61,455 nt of DNA, taken from NCBI GenBank assembly GCA_020845955.1, contig JADLEU010000283.1, forward strand, positions 1 to 61,455, written 5' to 3'. This document shows, in pieces, positions 33,042 to 41,319 of this stretch; position 1 is the stretch's first letter, and each line of letters starts with the position of its first letter. The stretch is from Anaerolineales bacterium. GTDB lineage: Bacteria > Chloroflexota > Anaerolineae > Anaerolineales > UBA6663. Both the position numbers and the translations under genes were made by a program. The notes below the pieces were generated by a model. The model was not told the origin of the DNA, did not search any database, and was given only the letters and a program-made list of their open reading frames with translations.

Positions 33042-34304
33042 CTAGATGACCGCGCCGTCTGGCACGATACCATCCTTCATGATAATGACGATACCGTCGC
33101 GAATTGCGTAGTGCTCAGTTTCAACGTCCTGCCGGTCGGCCAGGCCGCGGATGACGACGTCCTTTCCAATGCGGGTGTTTTTGTCGATGATGGCGCCCTC
33201 GATGACGCTGCCCTGCCCCACCCCGACATGCGGCCGGCCGAGGGCGCTGTTCGCCTCGCGATCAGCGTCAGACTCGAAGTAGTCGGCGCCCATCATCACG
33301 GTGCGGGTCAGGCGCGCCCCCGGCCCGATCTGGCTGCGAATGCCGATCACCGACTGGTAGATCTCCGAGCGGATAATCTTGCAGCCGCCTGCCAGCAGCG
33401 CGCGGTCCAGAATACAGTCCCGGTCGATCAGGCTGGGCGGCAGGAAGCGCGGATGGGTGTAGATAGGCCGGTCCGGGTCAAAGAAGCTGAACGGCGCCCC
33501 CGGCTCCACCAAAGCCAGGTTGGCGTTGTAGAAGGCCCGGATGGTCCCAATGTCCTCCCAATAGCCGGTAAACGGATAGGCTTGCACGTGGCGCCGGCCA
33601 ATACTGGCCGGGAGGATGTCCTTGCCGAAATCTGATCCGCTCTGGCTGTCCAACAGGCTATAGAGCGCCTCAGCGCGAAAGAGGTACACCCCCATTGAAC
33701 CCAGGTACGGCCGATCAGGGTCCGGATAGGTGGCCAGTTGGTCGAGCACATCTGGATCTTTGGGTTTCTCGTGGAACCGGCTAATGCGGCCGCCGGAGTC
33801 CGTTTCGACGATACCGTAACGGCCGGCATCACCGCGCGAGACCGGCAGCACGGCCAGGGTTACATCTGCCTTGGCGGCGCGGTGCGCGCGCAGGAACTCG
33901 GCGTAATCCATCCGATAGAGATGATCGCCGGCCAGGATCAGGAAGTCCCGCGGCGCTACCACCTCCAGCTCGAGGCGCTGCTTGCGAATGGCGTCGGCCG
34001 TGCCTTGATACCAGTCCGTGCTTTTGGCCGTTTGCTCGGCGGCCAGGATTTGAACCCAGCCGCGGGAGAATACGTCGAACTTATACGTTTGGGTAATGTG
34101 GCGATGCAGCGAGACCGAGTTGTACTGGGTCAGGATGTAGATGTTCTCAATGCCCGAATTGAGGCAGTTGCTGATGGGGATGTCCACCAGCCGATAGTTG
34201 CCGGCAATCGGCACGGCAGGCTTCGCGCGCAGCTTGGTCAGGGGATACAGGCGAGTACCTGCGCCGCCGCCCAAGATAAGGGCCAGCACATCGGTTTTCA
34301 CCAT
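33042..34304 (-). CDS. glgC: Glucose-1-phosphate adenylyltransferase (ADP-glucose pyrophosphorylase)
   Basis: 420 residues. Makes ADP-glucose for glycogen synthesis. N-terminal nucleotidyltransferase motif LILGGGAGTRLYPLT, then WYQGTADAIR, AGDHLYRMDY and FHEKP (Lys for sugar phosphate). GYWEDIGTI precedes a left-handed beta-helix with hexapeptides (IGIRSQIGPGARL, VIEGAIIDKNTRIGKDVVI). The start is set by a promoter whose -10 box ends six bases before this ATG, implying a leaderless message; a start at 34355 would overlap the promoter. No other gene of glycogen synthesis is in the window. The subtilase gene with a glycogen-binding module lies 194 bases downstream. Confidence 0.93.
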   Translation of the reverse strand: MVKTDVLALILGGGAGTRLYPLTKLRAKPAVPIAGNYRLVDIPISNCLNSGIENIYILTQYNSVSLHRHITQTYKFDVFSRGWVQILAAEQTAKSTDWYQGTADAIRKQRLELEVVAPRDFLILAGDHLYRMDYAEFLRAHRAAKADVTLAVLPVSRGDAGRYGIVETDSGGRISRFHEKPKDPDVLDQLATYPDPDRPYLGSMGVYLFRAEALYSLLDSQSGSDFGKDILPASIGRRHVQAYPFTGYWEDIGTIRAFYNANLALVEPGAPFSFFDPDRPIYTHPRFLPPSLIDRDCILDRALLAGGCKIIRSEIYQSVIGIRSQIGPGARLTRTVMMGADYFESDADREANSALGRPHVGVGQGSVIEGAIIDKNTRIGKDVVIRGLADRQDVETEHYAIRDGIVIIMKDGIVPDGAVI

Positions 34305-34310
34305 GCCGCA

Positions 34311-34339
34311 CTTATACCGCAGCCGCACATGGAAGGCAA
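34311..34339 (-). promoter_or_regulatory. Leaderless promoter of glgC
   Basis: On the minus strand -35 TTGCCT (complement of 34334-34339), a 17-base spacer and -10 TATAAG (complement of 34311-34316). Only six bases separate the -10 box from the ATG, so the start codon should be at or near +1. Confidence 0.65.
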
Positions 34340-34412
34340 GGCCGGCACGCACCACGGTCTTGGTGGCGCGTCGGCGACACGGCGTCCCTGCCTTGTCAGG
34401 CGCCGCTGATCA

Positions 34413-34600
34413 TCAGGTTAATCTCGCGTGGCCATCGGAGGTCTCGCGGCCGGTTTTCAAGATGATGGGCGTATGGGAGGTGCGGCGCAGCAAGCGGTCC
34501 CTGGAGAGCCCGTCGAGCTCAGGCGGCCTCCGATCCACCATGATGACGTCAGGCGCCTGTTCGCGAGCCAGGGCCAACCCCGTCACGCCATCGCCGGCAA
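34413..34600 (-). pseudogene. Remnant of a response-regulator receiver domain
   Basis: Read on the minus strand without a proper start: VAGDGVTGLALAREQAP, then DVIMVD with the phospho-acceptor Asp, PPELDGLSRDRLL, then HTPIILKTG and a stop. This is the central part of a receiver domain (alpha1-end to beta4). The first 40 or so residues and any output domain are missing. It lies just past the sirtuin stop and is too short to be functional. The remaining bases of the gap (34340-34412) show nothing. Confidence 0.6.
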
Positions 34601-34607
34601 CCGGACC

Positions 34608-35342
34608 TTATGGCCAAGCAGCCGCCAGGAGCGCTGGCAGCACCAGGCCGGCCGGCCCGCACAGTGACCAGGAGGCCGCATCGCTCAGCGGCGTCGTCTC
34701 CGGGTTAACTTCGACCAGCAGCGCGCCCCGCTCTGCTGCCATCCGAGGCAGCGAAGCAGCCGGCTCGACCACGGCCGAAGTGCCGATCGAGAAAAACAGG
34801 TCGCAGCCCTCGGCGGCAGCAAACGCTGCGGCTAGCGCCGCGCGCGGCAGCGCCTCGCCAAACCAGACCACGTCGGGCCGCAGCCATCCGCCGCAGTCGG
34901 GACAACGGGGCGGCACTTCTCCAGTTTCTGTCCAGCCGTTGATGATCCGGTCTTCGTCAAAGCACTTGACTCGCCCGAGGTTGCCGTGCAACTCGATCAC
35001 CTCCGGGCTGCCGGCGGCCTGGTGCAGCCCGTCGACGTTCTGCGTCACCAGGGTCAGGCGCGGCACACGCTGCGCCAGGTCAGCCAGCGCATAATGCCCG
35101 GGGTTCGGCGTGACCTGGCTCACCAAGCGGCGGCGCCAGGCGTACCACTCCCACACCAGTTTGGGATCCCGCTGGAAAGCCGCGCGGGTCGCCAGCGCCA
35201 TCGGATCGTAGCGCGCCCACAGGCCCGCCAGCGCATCACGGAAGGTGGGCACGCCGCTTTCGGCGCTGATCCCGGCCCCGGTCAGCACGGCGAGGTGCCG
35301 GGAAGTGCGCAGGGCGGCCAGCAGCGGCGCGGGCGAGTTCAT
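34608..35342 (-). CDS. cobB: Sir2-family NAD-dependent protein deacylase
   Basis: 244 residues. NAD-binding GAGISAESGVPTFRD, VTQNVDGLH and the catalytic His in ELHGNL, plus GTSAVVEPA and VNPETTP near the end. WYAWRRR matches the Tyr-x2-Arg pair that in class III sirtuins (SIRT5, E. coli CobB) binds succinyl or malonyl groups, so desuccinylation is likely as well as deacetylation. The zinc site is reduced: VKCFDED has only one of the usual first Cys pair, while CPDC is intact. Follows the large GGDEF-STAND gene by five bases and is probably cotranscribed with it. Confidence 0.92.
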   Translation of the reverse strand: MNSPAPLLAALRTSRHLAVLTGAGISAESGVPTFRDALAGLWARYDPMALATRAAFQRDPKLVWEWYAWRRRLVSQVTPNPGHYALADLAQRVPRLTLVTQNVDGLHQAAGSPEVIELHGNLGRVKCFDEDRIINGWTETGEVPPRCPDCGGWLRPDVVWFGEALPRAALAAAFAAAEGCDLFFSIGTSAVVEPAASLPRMAAERGALLVEVNPETTPLSDAASWSLCGPAGLVLPALLAAAWP

Positions 35343-35347
35343 TCCCG

Positions 35348-38300
35348 CTATGGCAGCGCCGCCGCCACCACGTGCGCCAACTCGGCCCGCCGCCCGCGGT
35401 CTTCAGCGGCGGCGATCTCGGCCGCCGGCACCTCCGCCTCCAGCCGCGACAACACCCGGCCGGCCGCGGCTTGCGTGTGGCGCGTGCTGGATGGATGATA
35501 CAGCGCGAATGTCAGCAGCTCTGCCGCCGGAAGGTGGCGCCCGGCGTGCACCCACAGCGCGCCGATCCCCACCAGGGCATCCAGGGCTGGCGGCAGGGCA
35601 CCGATCACGAGCGCGGCCCGCAGGGCTTCCGCCAGGTGCCGTGCCGCGGAGGCCTCGTCGTGGCGCGCCGCCGCAGCCAATCCGAGGCCGGTCAGGGCCA
35701 GAGACTCGCCGCGGCGGTGCCCGGTCTCGCGAAAGAGGCTCAGGCACTGCTCGTAGCGGCGCTCGGCCTCGTCGAGCTGGCCGCTCTGGGCCGCCAGGTC
35801 GGCCATGCCCAAGAGATCCAGCGCGATCTCATTACGGTTGCCCGTCTCCTGGCTGAAGGCCAGGGTAGCTTCAAAGCTGCGCCGGGCCGCCTCTAGGTCG
35901 CTGCGCGCCGCCGCTAGGCGGCCGGCCAGGCGATGTCCTGGCGCCGCGGCAGCGGCCTGTCCCAGCGCCCCGATCAGGCGGTTGCTTTCGTCGAGCCAGG
36001 TCTGAGCGCGAGCAAGATCGCCCAGGTCAATGGCAATGGCGCTCGCCAGGCCGAGCGAACGTGCCATGCCATGACTGTCGCCGTGGTCGCGCCGCAGGTG
36101 TAGGCTTTCGGCGCAAACAGACTGCGCCGCGGCGTAATCGCCCACGGCCAACGCGGCGCTCGCCAGATGCTCGAGCGCCATCGCCGCGCCATGGCCGTCG
36201 CCCACTGCCCGGTGAAGCGCGAGGCTCTCGTCCAGGGCGCAGCGGGCCGCCTCATATTCGCCCAGATCGACCAGCACTTGCCCCAGGTACAGCTGCACGC
36301 GGGCCTGTTCGCTTTCGGGCTGAGGAGCGCCAGCGGCCCGGAGCCGCTCCAGGCCCTCGGCCAGCGCTCTCCGTGCCCGCGCGTTCAGGCCCAGCCGGTG
36401 CAGGAACACACCCTGCCCGGCCAACAATTGCCCGAATACAATGTCCTGACCGCCGCCGGCCGGCGGTAGACCGCGCCAGACTTCCAGGGCGCGCGCCAAC
36501 ACCTCGGCGCCTTCGTGGAACCAATGCTGCATCTCGTAGAACAGAATCAGGCCCGGCGCCGACCGCAGGACGATGTCGGTCCGGCCGTGCGTTGTGGCCC
36601 AGCGCCAAGCCACCCGCACATTGGCGATGTCGGCACTGATAGCGGCCAACGCCTGGGCTTGTTGGCCGCCTTTCAGCGCCGGCAGCCAGTGCGCCAGGAA
36701 GCCGGCGTAGTAGTCGCTGTGCCGATCGCTGGCCGCCAGGTGCTCGTCGGGCAGCTCGCGCAGTCTGCCTTCGGCGTATTGTCGCAGCAGCTCCTGCATC
36801 TCGTAGCGGCCGTTGGCAGCTTTTCGCAGGAAGGCCTTGTCCACCAGGGCCGAGAGAAAGAACAGCGAGGCTTCGGCCATTTGCTGCGCCGCCTCGAGGG
36901 TAAAGCCGCTCCGAAAAACCGACAGGCCCCTCACGCGCCGGCGCTCATCTTCCGACAGCAGCCCCCAGAAGTAGTCGAGCACCGCCCGCGCGCTCCGCTG
37001 GCGTTCGGGGATCTCGGCGCGACCTGTCGTTAGGAAATCCAGGCTGCGCTCAATCTGGTTGGCAATCTCACGGCAGGTGAACAGCGGTGTCCACGCGGCC
37101 GCCAACTCGATCCCCAGCGGCATGCCTTCCACCAGCTCGCAGATGCGCCGGACGTACAGGCGGTCGTCATCATGGAGACTGAAATCCGGCATAGCCCGCC
37201 GGGCGCTTTGTAGGAAAAGCTGCTCGGCTCCGAAATCGCCGTCCGCGCGCTGGCCGGTCCGCGAAGCGTCATTGCCAGCCGCCGGCAGTGGAAAACCGCG
37301 TAGCTCAAAGACGGCCTCCTCAGGCAGGTTCAGGCGCTCGCGCGACGTGATCAACAGCTTCACTCGCGGGGCCTGCTGGCGAATGTCAGCCAGCAGGGCG
37401 GCGGCGTCCAGCAGGTACTCGAAATCGTCCAGCACCAACAGCAGCTCGCGCTCGGCCAGGTGGTTGACGAGCTGCCGCCGGGCCTTGCTCGAGCCTGCAA
37501 AAGGAAGATTGAGGGCGTGAGCGATGGCGGAGACGAGGTCATCCGCCGTGGTCACCGCAACCAGCGAAACAAAGAACACGCCGTCAGGAAACTGCGTGCG
37601 CAGCTCGGCGGCTGCCTGCAGCGCCAGGCGTGTCTTGCCCATGCCGCCGGGGCCCACCACGGTCAGCAGCGGTTCGGTTGCGATCTGGTGTTTGAGCCCG
37701 CCCAACTCGGCTTCGCGCCCAACAAACGCCGTGATCGGCGTCGGCAGGTTGTGAGGCGGCGGGCGCAGGAGCTGCTGCAGTGTCGCCGCCAGCGGCAGCC
37801 GCCCGTAGTCCGCCGCCAGTGTCCAGCCAGGCTCTTGGGGCTGCAACACTTCGCGTTCTACCAGGTAGACGAGCGCACGCTGGATTGCGCCGGGCAGCCC
37901 GCCCGTCTCCCGGTGCAGCCACTCTGTCGCGGCCTCCGGCGGCTCCCAGCGCAGTACCGTCCGCAGCCACAACCGCACGCCCAATACGGTCAAGGGCCGT
38001 AGTTCTACGCTGGCCTGCAGCTTGGTCTCAAAGGGCGGGGTACGATTGGGGCTGTTGGGCTCGGCCGAGTATGCCAGCGCGACCACGCCAAGCTCAGGCG
38101 CAAACAGCAGCCGCCACAACAACTCGAAGCTCGCCCGGTCGAGCTCGGCCAGGTCGTCTACCGCCAGCAGTAGCCCTGCCATCCCCTGCTCGTCCAGCGC
38201 CTGCTGGACAGCGCGCACAAACGCTTTGTCGCTGGCGCCCAGCGCCGGCAGGCCCGGCAGGGGCGGCGTTGCTTCGGCCAAGGCGCCATAGACGCGGCCG

Positions 38301-39079
38301 CGCAGCGCCGGCCGGGCTGGCACAGACCAGACCGCGTAGCCCCGCAGCCGGGCCGACTTGGCGATCTCGGACAGAAACCAGGTCTTGCCCACCCCTGGCG
38401 GACCTGTAACGGAAAACACCCCGCGTTTGTGCTCTGTCAGCTCGTCCAGGAACTGGCGCAGCCTGGCCAGCGGAATTTCTCGATCCACGAGGCGCGAACC
38501 AGCCTCAAACGACATCCTCCCGGGCGCCAGCGGATCATCGGTGACAACCCGCGCTCGGCCATGCCGTTTAGCCTCGAACAACCGTCGGTCGGCGCGCTCG
38601 AACAAGTCCTCGGCGTTGTGGCCATCCTCAGGGTAACTGGCCGCGCCGATGCTCAGGGTCAGCGTAAGTGCCGGATTGCCTGGAAACGGGGTGCCGCGAA
38701 TGCCCTCCAAGAGCCGCTGAGCGAACGCCAGTGTGTGAGTCCGGTCCGTGTGCAACAGCAGCAGGACGAATTCGTCGCCGCCGTAGCGGAACAACAGGTC
38801 GGAGTCGCGTGTCAGGCTGCGCAGGCGCTCGACAAAGCCTATCAGGATGAGGTCGCCTCGCGTGTGTCCGAAGGCGTCATTGATGGTCTTGAAGTGATCC
38901 AGGTCAAGGATCAGCAGGGAGAGGGACAGCCCATAACGCCGGGCCCGCTCGACTTCTTCTCGCAGCCGGTCCTGGAGAGTTGCTCGGGAGTGCGCACCGG
39001 TAAGAGGATCGCGCAGCGCTACTTCAGCAGTCACCCCGCCAGGCCCTCCAGCGCAACCAGGGAGCATTCGGACGGACAC
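35348..39079 (-). CDS. GGDEF domain fused to a STAND-type ATPase with TPR repeats
   Basis: 1243 residues. Residues 20-185: a GGDEF domain with the intact signature RYGGDEF (100-104) and the inhibitory site RDSD (91-94), so active diguanylate cyclase with product inhibition is likely. Residues 220-420: a first P-loop ATPase (GPPGVGKT, 226-233). Residues 445-750: a second, NB-ARC-like P-loop (GPGGMGKT, 476-483; LVLDDFEYL; LLITSRERL). Residues 780-1230: TPR-like helical repeats. No DNA-binding domain is seen. It would couple nucleotide-triggered assembly to c-di-GMP synthesis. Start GTG at 39079; a GTG at 39034 with GGAGG upstream is a good alternative. Confidence 0.88.
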   Translation of the reverse strand: MSVRMLPGCAGGPGGVTAEVALRDPLTGAHSRATLQDRLREEVERARRYGLSLSLLILDLDHFKTINDAFGHTRGDLILIGFVERLRSLTRDSDLLFRYGGDEFVLLLLHTDRTHTLAFAQRLLEGIRGTPFPGNPALTLTLSIGAASYPEDGHNAEDLFERADRRLFEAKRHGRARVVTDDPLAPGRMSFEAGSRLVDREIPLARLRQFLDELTEHKRGVFSVTGPPGVGKTWFLSEIAKSARLRGYAVWSVPARPALRGRVYGALAEATPPLPGLPALGASDKAFVRAVQQALDEQGMAGLLLAVDDLAELDRASFELLWRLLFAPELGVVALAYSAEPNSPNRTPPFETKLQASVELRPLTVLGVRLWLRTVLRWEPPEAATEWLHRETGGLPGAIQRALVYLVEREVLQPQEPGWTLAADYGRLPLAATLQQLLRPPPHNLPTPITAFVGREAELGGLKHQIATEPLLTVVGPGGMGKTRLALQAAAELRTQFPDGVFFVSLVAVTTADDLVSAIAHALNLPFAGSSKARRQLVNHLAERELLLVLDDFEYLLDAAALLADIRQQAPRVKLLITSRERLNLPEEAVFELRGFPLPAAGNDASRTGQRADGDFGAEQLFLQSARRAMPDFSLHDDDRLYVRRICELVEGMPLGIELAAAWTPLFTCREIANQIERSLDFLTTGRAEIPERQRSARAVLDYFWGLLSEDERRRVRGLSVFRSGFTLEAAQQMAEASLFFLSALVDKAFLRKAANGRYEMQELLRQYAEGRLRELPDEHLAASDRHSDYYAGFLAHWLPALKGGQQAQALAAISADIANVRVAWRWATTHGRTDIVLRSAPGLILFYEMQHWFHEGAEVLARALEVWRGLPPAGGGQDIVFGQLLAGQGVFLHRLGLNARARRALAEGLERLRAAGAPQPESEQARVQLYLGQVLVDLGEYEAARCALDESLALHRAVGDGHGAAMALEHLASAALAVGDYAAAQSVCAESLHLRRDHGDSHGMARSLGLASAIAIDLGDLARAQTWLDESNRLIGALGQAAAAAPGHRLAGRLAAARSDLEAARRSFEATLAFSQETGNRNEIALDLLGMADLAAQSGQLDEAERRYEQCLSLFRETGHRRGESLALTGLGLAAAARHDEASAARHLAEALRAALVIGALPPALDALVGIGALWVHAGRHLPAAELLTFALYHPSSTRHTQAAAGRVLSRLEAEVPAAEIAAAEDRGRRAELAHVVAAALP

Positions 39080-39379
39080 GCGTGGAAGCCAGCCAACCGC
39101 CGCCTGGAACGTGCGCGTGCGCCAATTCGAGGCGCTTTGCTGAACCGGATATAAAGTGCATGCCAGACTTGGAGTATTATTATATGCGGGATTTTCTAAC
39201 CAACGGCGGCCGCGCCCGGCAGAATGCCCGGGTGATCACGCCTTGCCATCAGCCTACCACAGCCTATGGCAGGCGCGCAGACCGTGTCCCACTCGGCCAG
39301 GCGCACGCGCCCACAACCCTATTAGGAGGCTTCGCGCGGGGCGCGACGAGGGCCGGTTCCGCGTGGACCCCACGACCTA
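39080..39379. other. Divergent promoter region
   Basis: 300 bases between the GGDEF-STAND gene and the hydrolase gene. The 39140-39200 part is AT-rich for this genome, with TATAAT on the minus strand near 39181 and runs such as TATTATTATATG. An AGGAGG at 39324-39329 has no start codon at a usable distance. No gene is supported. Confidence 0.4.
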
Positions 39380-40414
39380 ATGCGGTTGCCCTGGGCCGAA
39401 CAGCCGCCGGGCCAGAGGAAACAGGCACACACGCCGGTGTTTGAGTCACCCCAAGCCCAGAACCACATTTCAACCCGATCGGCTGCCATCATCGGGGCTG
39501 CCGTGGTTGGGAGCCTGATCTGGCTGGCATTCCGCCACTGGCGCACGGCCATGTACTATTGGAGGCTCTTCCAGGCCAAGCGGCTGGCCGATCAGTTCTA
39601 TGCCGAGTGCCCGACGGTTCACCGGAACGTCGTCTATCATTCGGACATGCCCAAGCGGCTTGACGTCTATTGCCCGCCGGCCGCTGGCGCCCATCCAGTG
39701 GTGTTCTACGTCTATGGCGGTTCGTGGCACAGCGGCAATAAAGTGCTCTACGCGTCGGCGGCACAGCGGCTGCTGTCGGAAGGAGTTGTGGTCGTCATCC
39801 CGGACTACACCGTCTACCCTGCCGCAGGCTATCCACGCCAGTCGCAAGAGGTCGCCGCGGCGCTCGCCTGGACCCTGGACCATAGTCACCTTTACGGCGG
39901 CGATCCGGGGCGTGTGTTTGTCGCCGCCCAATCGGCCGGGGCGCAGATCGCGGCGCTCGCCTTGTTGGACCGCCGGTTCCTGGCCCCATACGGTCACAAC
40001 CCTTCCGAAGTGCGCGGCTTCATCGGCATCAGTGGGGTTTATGACATCCCGACCCAACTGGCCCATGAGCGCCGTAAGGGCCGCTCGGGACAGTATGTCA
40101 TCAGCGTGATGGGCGGCCGGCAAAACGTCACCGTCGCGTCACCCCTGGCGCACGCTGGCGCACACGCGCCGCCCGCCCTGCTGATCCATGGTGACGTCGA
40201 CGGCACGGTGCCCGTGCAGATGTCACTCGATCTGCACGCGCGTTTGCGTGCAGCCGGTGTTGACTGCGAACTAGCGATCTATCCTGGTGGCGGCCACTCT
40301 GGCATTCTCTTCGATGCCCTAAGGCAGAAGCCTTCTCGTCTAATCAGCGACGTGATGGGCTTTGTGCGCCGTGCGACCGCCCCCCTCGCCTCGCCGCCCG
40401 AACCAACCGCCTAG
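39380..40414 (+). CDS. Membrane-anchored alpha/beta hydrolase (esterase/lipase-like)
   Basis: 344 residues. A transmembrane segment (SAAIIGAAVVGSLIWLAF) at about 34-51 follows an N-terminal tail of doubtful length. The hydrolase domain (80-330) has YGGSWHSG as the oxyanion loop in place of HGG, AQSAGAQ as the nucleophile elbow, an acidic residue in HGDVDGTVP and the His in GGGHSG. This is the carboxylesterase / acetyl-xylan-esterase-like family. No ribosome-binding site precedes the ATG at 39380, so the true start may be a later codon. Stands alone between a divergent regulator and a remnant gene. Confidence 0.75.
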   Translation: MRLPWAEQPPGQRKQAHTPVFESPQAQNHISTRSAAIIGAAVVGSLIWLAFRHWRTAMYYWRLFQAKRLADQFYAECPTVHRNVVYHSDMPKRLDVYCPPAAGAHPVVFYVYGGSWHSGNKVLYASAAQRLLSEGVVVVIPDYTVYPAAGYPRQSQEVAAALAWTLDHSHLYGGDPGRVFVAAQSAGAQIAALALLDRRFLAPYGHNPSEVRGFIGISGVYDIPTQLAHERRKGRSGQYVISVMGGRQNVTVASPLAHAGAHAPPALLIHGDVDGTVPVQMSLDLHARLRAAGVDCELAIYPGGGHSGILFDALRQKPSRLISDVMGFVRRATAPLASPPEPTA

Positions 40415-40740
40415 AGCAGAGCCTTGCCCAGCGGCTTCAGCCGGCTCATGTCGTCCAGATCAAGTCACTGCAGCGTCACACGGCGAACGCCGGCCGCTTC
40501 CAGAGCCGCGATCTGCCCTAAATACACCGTGGGCGCCTCACAGATGAGGCAGGTATCCTTGGCCCGTTCCACATCGCGGTCGCCGGCGACGCGCCGGAAC
40601 TCGGCCTCGTCCCGACCGGGAAAAGTGGCCACCACCACTGAGTGCCGGACCGATACCGGCTCCCGCCCCCGCGCGTAGCAACTCGCCCAACAGCGCCCAG
40701 CCGTAGTTGGTGTGCTCCCCTCGTGGTAGACTATCGCCAC
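40411..40740 (-). pseudogene. Remnant of a luciferase-like (LLM, F420/flavin) oxidoreductase
   Basis: The minus strand encodes SVVVATFPGRDEAEFRR, then VYLGQIAALEAAGVRRVTLQ, a TGA stop, and in the same frame LDLDDMSRLKPLGKALL before a final TAG. These match in order the C-terminal 100 residues of LLM-class enzymes, where ...AAGVxRVxLQ-x-LDLDD is typical. The N-terminal 200 residues with the active site are missing, and an internal stop interrupts the end. The rest of the gap up to 40863 holds nothing else. Confidence 0.55.
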
Positions 40741-40863
40741 GCCGAACGAAAAGGAAGCCCGATGCGCATAGGCTCAACACGTTCACGGCCGATTCTGGCC
40801 GTTGGGCAGTTCATAGTTTGGCTATGCGCATGATCGTAATGCTGCTGCTCAGGATCCACGCCT

Positions 40864-41319
40864 ATGCCTGGAAAATACTTCGAAGACCTCCAAATTGGTG
40901 ATCGCTTTCGCCACCCGACTGGCCGGACGGTTACTGAAATGGACAACATCCTCTTCTGCAGCCTGACCCTGAACACCCAGCCGCTTCATCTGAATGCCGA
41001 CTTCGCGGGAAAATCGCGCTTTGGCCAACGCCTGGTCAACGGTATCTTCACCTTAGGCCTGGTGGTGGGCCTGAGCGTCGCCGACTTGACCGAAGGCACT
41101 ATCGTAGCCAACCTGGGCTACGACAAGGTCTCCCACCCTCACCCGGTTTTCCACGGCGACACGCTGTACGCTGAAAGCGAGATACTTGACAAACGCGAGT
41201 CGGCCAGCCAGCCGGACACCGGCATCGTTCGCCTCAAGCAGGCTGGCCGAAACCAGCACGGCACGGTCGTCGTGGAACTAGAACGAAGCGTGCTGTTCCT
41301 AAAGCGAGGCCAGTCATGA
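40864..41319 (+). CDS. MaoC-family hydratase
   Basis: 151 residues of the MaoC hot-dog fold. FEDLQIGDRFRHPTGRTVTEMDN is followed by the hydratase motif around TLNTQPLHLN, where Asn and His act in hydration, and SHPHPVFHGDTLYAESEI. Family members add water to enoyl-CoA or mesaconyl-CoA. AGGA lies nine bases before the ATG, and the stop overlaps the start of a CitE-like gene by four bases. MaoC and CitE-like genes commonly pair in pathways that split or form C5 malyl-type CoA esters. Confidence 0.88.
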   Translation: MPGKYFEDLQIGDRFRHPTGRTVTEMDNILFCSLTLNTQPLHLNADFAGKSRFGQRLVNGIFTLGLVVGLSVADLTEGTIVANLGYDKVSHPHPVFHGDTLYAESEILDKRESASQPDTGIVRLKQAGRNQHGTVVVELERSVLFLKRGQS

